A DNA stretch of 64,000 nt from Isoetes taiwanensis (lineage: Eukaryota > Streptophyta > Lycopodiopsida > Isoetales > Isoetaceae), in contig JAJEKV010000001.1 in assembly GCA_021234155.1 (NCBI GenBank), positions 29,466,177 to 29,530,176 on the forward strand, in the 5' to 3' direction. Below, piece by piece: positions 57,046 to 64,000 of this stretch; position 1 is the stretch's first letter; each line of letters begins with the position of its first letter. Under the pieces are notes generated by a model. That model did no database searches. It saw only the letters and a list, made by a program, of their open reading frames with translations, and was not told the DNA's origin. The position numbers and the translations under genes are program-made.

Positions 57046-60000
57046 GACCCTAAACCTGGCTTAAGGGTCAACCACAAGGAACCAATTTGAGTTTTCACTC
57101 AGATTGGGGTTAGAACCTCCAGATCACTTAAGGTGACCAGTCTATGCAAGATAATTTCAAAGACAAGTTCAGAAACTTGAAGTTTTATACCTTTCCCATT
57201 TCCAGAAATTGACACCTTTGCCAAAACAGCTGTGGTGTCAATATGCAGATCAATTTTTTGGGTCAATCACTGTAGACTTGGTCAAAAAAGTTGTAGGTAA
57301 CCAATAGTAAAGCTTCTGACCAAGTCAGAAACTTAGTTTATAAGTTATTCGAGCTCAAAGTGCAGTCAAAATTTGGTCAATAGAAGTCAAATCTGAGAAC
57401 AGTGATCAGAGATTGGATTTTTGGAGTTGCCAAACGAGTTTTTGAGAATTTCCAAAGCAAATGTGCTGTAATGATGATAAGGAATATAGGCAAGTGCTCA
57501 GATTTTCATTTGGATAGGCAAAAGTAATTTTTGTGGCTGGATTTGGCAAAATACAGTCAAGAATAGTCAAAACAGAATGCAAAAATTTCTAACTCGAGTT
57601 GTGAGTGGAGTTTTTTGGATTTTTCAAAACATATGGGCTCCAGATGTCTCAAGGATTGATGGCAAATGGGCCAAAAGCAATCAAAAGTGCTAGGGAATCT
57701 TCTGTAGAATTTTGAACAGACAGAAATTGTAAAGGATCATAACAGAGATAATTTCTTCAAGTAGGCATCAAATTTCATTGATATGGAGGTAAATCAATCA
57801 TAATAATGTTGGATAATAATGCTTCAGTACTTCAAAATCAACTTCAGGTCAATAAATAATTTCAATAGATAATTTCCAACCAAATCTCTTGGGACTTGAT
57901 CGGGGAATACTCAGAGTCTTCCAAAATCCTTCTAGTCATGCTCAGCAATGATCACAGTAAGATTTGTACGCTTCTGGGCCTTCAAGAAAATTCTTTTGTC
58001 GAATCCCATGTATTTATCTTAGTTTTCAAATGTTTGCTTAATCTTAGCCTTGATTGATGGGTTTATTCGGTTCCTAAAGAGCGGGAAGGTTAAAATAGGT
58101 AGGTTCCGAGGGCTCTGGTGCCAAATCCGGCGAGATTTGAGGTGGAAGCAGAAATTTAGGGTTCTTGACTGTATTTTCTCAGAAATAGCGCGATACGATT
58201 CCGTATTTTTGCCCGTATATCCATGGAATATGCTGTATTCTTTAATTTTGCAAAGCTAAACCATGGTTTTAAAAGGCCACTTATAGGAAATTGAAGAGAT
58301 GGATCACTTTAGCAATGGCAACCCTAATGTTTCTTGGGAATATGCTAAGTCCTTGGGCATAATGATCAAGAATATTCCATAAGGTATACAAGTGGCATGG
58401 CATAATGGTAAGGAATTACAAAAGGATTTTGGCTAGGGAAATTTGCAAAAAACAAATGTCGTGAGAAGATATAGAGGCAATGGGGGAAATGTGGATGTAA
58501 TAGAGAAAGAGAAATTTGGGCAAAGCAAAATAAAGTATGCAAGGGTAAACAAAAAAGGGGGTATGGGTGTGGGAAAAGTGACTAGAAAATCTCAATGGAT
58601 AGAAATAGAATATGAATAATGATTGGATGAGGATGGCTAAGGGATAAAATCAAGCACCATGGGGTCTTCCAAACTTTTTGACTTCCAATCTTCAAAAAAT
58701 GTCTTCCAAACTTCATAACCCCGAATCTTCTAGAGCATATTTTTGACTAAGCATTTTGACCTCAAATAAAGTACCTCATGTGAATTTGAACCTTGAGCAC
58801 TTGTTGACCTGAAGAATGAACATCTTTTGACCTCCACATCAATATTGAATACCAAGAATCTTCCAAACTTTGACCTAGTCTTTTAAGATAAATTGACCTA
58901 GTTTGAATGCATATACCACAATTAGCATGTTGCCCTTTGGGGGCAACAATGTGCTTCACTTTCGATGGCATATTACTTAGTCTCATCGACACCCTTGGTT
59001 GCAGGTTATGTTGGAGTTAGGAAGCATTAGAATGCTATGAACAGATGTAAATAGAACGAATAGATCTTAATATATATAGAGATACTATAGAGGTTGTTGC
59101 CACCCAAAAGGTTACTTAAAAAAAAGGGGAAAAATAATAGTAAAGGAGGTCACAGTTGGCAAAACTCTTAGAAACTCTTATTTATTTATCACAAATAGAA
59201 AACTCCGAGGGAATGTAGAGCAATAGAACTCAAAAAAGAATTTGTTCTTCCATATATTTAGAGTTCTTTGCATTAAAGATGATACGATATTTGTTGAAAG
59301 GAGTAGAGGCCTTCATATGTTGGTATGGCAGCACCTGGATCCTGAATGGCAATGCTTTTCTACTCCACTCATAAACCAATACCGTCCCTCTCAAAGCAAT
59401 ATACAACACAGTTACCATCATCGTAGTTTGCAATAAAACTTGCGACTGGCCTCATTTACTTGAAGAACATTATTGGCTCCTTTCCTATATTTGAAATCTG
59501 CACAAAAGTGCTACAAAGCATTGATATAGAGCACAGACAATAGATCAGTTAATAGCTAACCGTGTTTGCACTAAAAAACATGACAATACTAAAAATTTAA
59601 GCTTCAAATGATCCAAGACCAGTGTTCATATGCAAAGGATCTTCCACATGATAAATATGCTACAATGCCCATGTTGTGTAATAGACTACGTGGTCAATAG
59701 GAACCTTCTAACTTGCTTTATCACCCACATTATATTGCATTACTCTAGTACTCAAAGCTTTAGAGAGATAAATTTTAATGCTAGACCTCTAGCTAAAAGG
59801 ATTTAAAGACATTATGTAAATATAATTGGGGCCGACCAAATTCCGGCTTGTTCCGACCTAGATCGGAGTCGGCCAATGCCGACCCAAAGTCGTTGGGTCA
59901 AAAACGTTCGAAAAAACCTTGCTTATTTGCTTTAGGGCGTAGGTGCCAAAAACATGAAAACGGAGTTCTTTTTTTCTCTTCTCGAAGCTTGTAAATCGCT

Positions 60001-60086
60001 TCTAAGTTCGGGAACTCTCTGTTCCGACCAATAACTTATGCAGGAGAGTCAAATTGTGCCTTCAGCCTTCAGCCTTCAGCCGAAGA
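57046..60086 (-). mobile_element. 5' LTR of the Ty3/gypsy element
   Basis: About 3041 bp. It holds the element's promoter. Near 59829-59890 four CCGAC/GTCGG words lie within about 60 bp, and near 60005-60030 is a TTCGGGAAC inverted GAA pair. Similarity to the 3' LTR is nearly complete. Confidence 0.9.
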
Positions 60087-60125
60087 GTGTTGTGAAATAC
60101 TGTTGCATGTTGCCTTAAGAGGTAA
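60087..60125 (+). pseudogene. PPR remnant flank, right of the Ty3/gypsy element
   Basis: The sequence after the LTR starts with GTGTT, the target duplication, and continues the interrupted region from 46947. Too short to show PPR repeats on its own. Confidence 0.4.
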
Positions 60126-63100
60126 GTTCTTTTCTGCTGCGTTGTTTCTTTCTTTCTTAATTTCAAAGGGGATTCATACAATAAGAATGTAATGTTTCGA
60201 TATTACATATCTCTGCCTTGGCCTTCAGACCAAATTTGCATTCATCATAGTTAAGAAATCTTAGGGTAAAAATAAATGATATATGATAACAACTACTATA
60301 ATAAGGCAGGTAAGAGACAAAGATAGTCACTTTTTGATGGCCATAATGGATTTACAGAAATATATTTCTTGCCATGCTTGTGCAACACTCTACCTTAGCA
60401 TCTGCGAATGCATAATCTGTTGAATTATATATTTAGGGTTACAAAGTGGATTTGCTCTTATCATATCTCCTTCATTTTGGACTGACAAGTTAGCTATTTC
60501 AGTGACATCCTATTCAAATTTGTAAAGTAAAGCTTGTTGAGATGTTATGCTGAAATTCTAATGCATGATTTTTGGCAGCCTACACATCTCTCCATTGTTG
60601 CAGCTCTGTTTCTTCATCAAGAACACAGGTACTACTCATGCACCACTAAATAATTGAGCTTCCGTTGTCTTTTGCTTTCTTATATATGAGTACAAATTCT
60701 TATAATTTGATGATTGATTGTAAGTTTGGGCCAGTATGATCATTCTTGAGTGGAACATGTGATCAAACTTCGTAAATATAAAAAAGGAGAAAGGCCGTTG
60801 GTGGTCAAATTATTCAAATCTTGTGATCATCTCTACTCAGCAATTGGTTTGATTCTATAGTTGTATTTCTTTTTTTATATTTGTTTCCTTGAAAAGCAAT
60901 GTATTTTGCTTTCTTTGGAGTTTTAATATCATACTTCGATTGTTATGAAGATTTTGAGGTCAAATCTTATCTTTATTTGCTATTTATTTAGAAATAGAGA
61001 TGTATTGCAGGTTGTTTATACATTTTCTGCATGAAAAAAGGGAACTTGGATTTTGCCAAAATAGGTTGGTAGGTCGGCAAAAAATCCCCACCTAGGTTGG
61101 CAGGTCGGTAGGTCGGCCCAACTATGCAATATACACTGCCAGAATTTTCATATATTGTCTGAGCTGCAGGGATGCCTTTCTAAATGTGATCTCAGTTGGT
61201 AGCGTCAGTGCAATCAGAAACCCAAAGGACAAAACCAAAATAGTTCGCAGATTCAACAGAAGTTTAAAACCGAATTGTGTTTTCGTTCCAAAAAACTCAT
61301 ATAATTGTGTTTTCGTTCCAAAAAAACTCATATATATGCAGACATTGTCCAGCTCTTAGCTAATTGAAGGGGCAAAAAGACCGCACTATATGGATTTGCA
61401 ATAAAAATTATCTTTGATTCCATCTTGGCAAATGGTCGATTCATGCAGAAGGACAGACTTTGATCAAAATGTGCCTTTTAAAAGTTGGTCGTACAAACAA
61501 AAGTACGAGTTCATGGAATTATAACCTAGATTACATTCAAGATAAACGATTGCAAGCTTACTTTAATTATTCTAGATTGCCTCAGTTGGGAAGCCTGCAT
61601 GTAACTTTTGGCTTGTTCTTTTGTTCAACAAGTGCATTTGATAGATCGAAGCAGGGTAAAGGGAGCAAGTCGGAGAAATTTTCCAAGCGACTCTTTATGC
61701 AAGTTGATCCCTTTTTATGTAACTCGAGCTTTGGAAGGCTCCTAGGAAATACCAAAATATGGTTGTCCGAGGGTTTGTCTATAGGAAGAAGCCACAGGAA
61801 ACTCCTAACTTTGCTGTAGCAGCTTATTCCTATGGGATGACACCTATTTGGCCAAAAAATATTTTCTGATTCCAAAATATAATTTTTTCTGATTTTTTTC
61901 TTCGCCTAAAAGCTACATAGGAAGAATGTAGGAAGAATAATAAGATAATAAGTGACACTGATGGAATCTAAGCCTCAATTTTTCACATAGGCAATCTGGT
62001 TGCACATGCTGGCATATGACATGCATATCTATTGAAATGCCTATATGATTGCAATTTCAGTTCCACGCTTAAGCCAATGGACTCCCACCTAAGCGAGTAA
62101 AGCCAATGGACTTCCATTTAAGCCAATAGTAGTCTCATTGAAAAGCAATCGTGATCATGATTGCACACATATCCTTGTGGTCTGCCCGACGTATACAAGA
62201 ACGACTCTTTGGTTGTATCGTGAAGTTTTTGTTAGATCTAATTCTGCGGCCAGTGTTTCCTTTCTCTTATCTCTGGCTATGGTGTAGAGTCTATGCTCCG
62301 GCTTTGGCTCTCGAGTCTGATGATGGCTAGTTTGTGGCTTTGGCTTGCCGACGTTGGCGCTTATGTCTCAAGATCGAGCCATTTTTTTGCCAAGATTGAA
62401 GGTTTTCTTAAATCTTTTTATATTTCTTATATGTAACAATATTTTAACTTATTTCTTACCAACTTTCAGGTTCAATCCACCTTTCAGTTTCAAGGTCTGC
62501 TAATCTTGAGGTATAAGAAGCAGGAACCGAGACATCCCTGTTCTTTTTTTGAGGTGTTATTGTCTTCTTTGAGCATATTTACCTTGCTTCCTAAATTTCT
62601 TACCAATACATGCCTGCGCAGCTCTATTTCGGCCAAAATAGCCCCAATCTGAGAAGCAAAGCTCTGTTTTAATCATGTTGTTTTCTATTGTTAGAATGAA
62701 GTCATAGGCTTAAATTTCCAATGTCTTTTGGAGCAACCGACACGGTTTTATCCATATTTTCCATGCGTATACCCCGTTTGTTGATTTATCCAAATCTTTC
62801 TTTTGTTTGTTGATTTCTTTTGTTAGTAACATAAGCAATAGACGCAGGCAAGCTTTCTTTTGTTAGTAATTTAAGCTTGACAAACGCATGCAAGCTTGCA
62901 TGCCTGCATCATCACTTCTGCATATTTTCTATTGTTCTAATATCCCATGTTCATAGCCTGTTATTTAATCCCATGTTTATAGCCCGTTGTTTGTTTATTC
63001 CATCTTCATAGCCTGTTGTTTGTTTATTTCTGTTTTTTGCTGGGGTTTTGGTTTCACGAGGTGGGTTTTTGGTTTTCCGAGGCGGCATGAAAAGTGGGTA

Positions 63101-63808
63101 GTTGATTCCAAGGGCCCCGCGACCGGCGGGAACCGGGAGCGGGTCTAGAATCGGCGACCCACTTCCAGACCGCCACAACATGGCAACTGGGAGCATGACC
63201 TGATGCTTACCTGTAGCCTGACTGCTTGAGCGAAATCCTTGAGGCATTTTCCATTCCAGAGGCAAAAGCAACGACCCAGTTGCCATGTTGTGATGTAGAC
63301 CCAGCATGCAAAGTGGAATGCTGATATGTTGCACTTCCGGAAAATAATTAGTGCCATATGGCAGTATAAGATTGGCATATAAAGCAAAATTGAACCCACC
63401 TCGGAGCATGAGTCAGCCCCCCTCCCCCGCAGTTAAACTCCATGCTGCCATGGGTCCACCCGTCTACGGACTGCCGTATTGTGGCCAAGTGTCATTGAGG
63501 GGGTTTTTGTCAACCAAGATGCCATCGTCCACCAACTGTGTCTGCCGTGCCTCTATCATGAGTTCAGGTCCCAGGCACCGTGCACTGGATGTCCATATCC
63601 GTGCAGGAGAAAATACCCCGAGCATGTCGATTTGAAAGACGAATTCAATGCGGGTGATTTGAATTGGCGCCCAAACTAAGCACTCGATTGCATTCTTGTG
63701 AATTCAATTCTCCGACTCCTGCTATGGCTTCCATGGACATGAAATCCTGCCCTCCTTTCGTAGTTCATATGTTCTCGAGAAGAGGCTACGAAGAGCACGA
63801 AGAGAGTC
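60126..63808. other. Unassigned stretch
   Basis: AT-rich to 62900, then somewhat richer in GC. A 119-codon frame at 61460-61819 (+) and a 152-codon frame at 62951-63409 (-) are open but unrecognised. A 50-bp exon-like piece bounded by AG and GT lies near 60580-60630, too short to interpret. A 30-bp tandem duplication is at 61273-61333. The words TAGGTCGGCA and AGGTCGG recur at 61070-61115. Confidence 0.35.
61273..61333. repeat. 30-bp tandem duplication
   Basis: AATTGTGTTTTCGTTCC followed by an A-run and CTCATAT occurs twice, starting at 61273 and 61303. Confidence 0.9.
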
Positions 63809-64000
63809 ATGGTTTCGACAAGGGCACGAAGAGATACCGATGCTGAAAGAGGTACCAGAAGGCCGACATCATCTAAGAGGGTCTGCGCGCCCAAGACAAA
63901 GAAGAGGGCACCACAAGGCAGTGCTGCTACTAGTCCAATGCCGAGGAGGCCGAGTAGGAGAGGCCAATGGACCGAGGAGCAAATGCTGGACATCCTTGAA
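63809..64000 (+). CDS. Start of an open frame running off the window, basic N-terminus
   Basis: From ATG at 63809 the frame is open for 64 codons to the window end. It begins MVSTRARR, is rich in Arg, Lys, Pro and Thr through SKRVCAPKTKKRAPQG, and then has RRGQWTEEQMLDILE, which looks like the start of a helix-turn-helix or SANT/Myb-like DNA-binding segment. A TAG stop lies upstream in frame. I cannot say whether it is a gene or a transposase fragment; the rest is needed. Confidence 0.4.
   Translation, partial: MVSTRARRDTDAERGTRRPTSSKRVCAPKTKKRAPQGSAATSPMPRRPSRRGQWTEEQMLDILE

Larger units (their letters stand above)
46948..60086 (-). mobile_element. Ty3/gypsy LTR retrotransposon, Tat-like, with two RNase H domains
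   Basis: A 13.1-kb element with near-identical LTRs (46948-49985 and 57046-60086), a tRNA-Gln primer site, a gag-protease frame and a pol region. Domain order along the minus strand is gag, protease, RNase H, RT, RNase H, integrase. GTGTT flanks both ends (46943-46947 and 60087-60091), a 5-bp target duplication, although LTR ends chosen this way are GACCC...AAGA rather than TG...CA, so the edges may be off by a base or two. I noticed roughly 20 LTR differences, so insertion is fairly recent. Frameshifts in pol (near 54790, 54050, 53590, 53060 and 52730) make this copy inactive. Confidence 0.9.

Noticed and set aside
60061-60078. LTR end at the last TTCA to obtain TG...CA termini
   Set aside because: The eight following bases are shared by both LTR copies and no target duplication fits that edge.

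Overview
The window is nuclear DNA from a land plant. The evidence is a nine-exon gene with GT-AG introns, two decayed pentatricopeptide-repeat (PPR) genes, a plant-type L1 LINE with a zf-RVT tail, a Tat-like Ty3/gypsy element carrying a second RNase H, and Helitron ends with the hairpin-CTAG signature. I cannot fix the lineage. The mix of transposons would suit a large, TE-rich genome such as a fern, gymnosperm or lycophyte, but that is inference.

Layout. 1-3020: the 3' part of a GC-rich LINE (family A, + strand) ending in (CTTC)n; a second, nearly full-length copy lies inverted at about 38037-43650. 4.6-6.7 kb: an LTR interrupted by an unrelated solo LTR (5292-6656, target duplication CTTTA). 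7201-7634: a Mutator-like MITE with an 11-bp target duplication. 9.27-15.99 kb: a second LINE whose reverse transcriptase is split by a 5.38-kb non-autonomous Helitron (9587-14966, minus strand). The Helitron carries a 1.67-kb polypyrimidine minisatellite and an intron-containing fragment of a plant SAM-dependent methyltransferase gene. 16.96-18.43 kb: a copia-like LTR with its primer-binding site and a partial second copy of the solo-LTR family. 18465-20043: a 5'-truncated L1 with a perfect 13-bp target duplication. 21.1-22.1 kb: a decayed Ty3/gypsy gag. 22.2-22.7 kb: two fold-back hairpins.

23826-29904 is the only intact cellular gene I can build. Nine exons, all in compatible phase, encode about 903 residues with one probable N-terminal membrane segment and a coiled coil; I do not recognise the family. 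It is followed by a tRNA-type SINE and a PPR pseudogene. 31.5-38 kb holds nothing I can assign.

46948-60086 is a young Ty3/gypsy element (minus strand) with 3.04-kb LTRs, inserted in a PPR pseudogene. Its domain order is gag (three zinc knuckles)-protease-RNase H-RT-degenerate RNase H-integrase, with a tRNA-Gln primer site. The extra RNase H lies upstream of RT, and an 823-bp LTR-derived block sits beside the 3' LTR. The last 192 bases hold the start of an open frame that runs off the window.

The genes do not form a pathway. The window is mostly nested transposons around one expressed-looking gene. The best candidates for something new are the domain order of the Ty3 element, the gene-capturing Helitron, and the unnamed membrane/coiled-coil gene.
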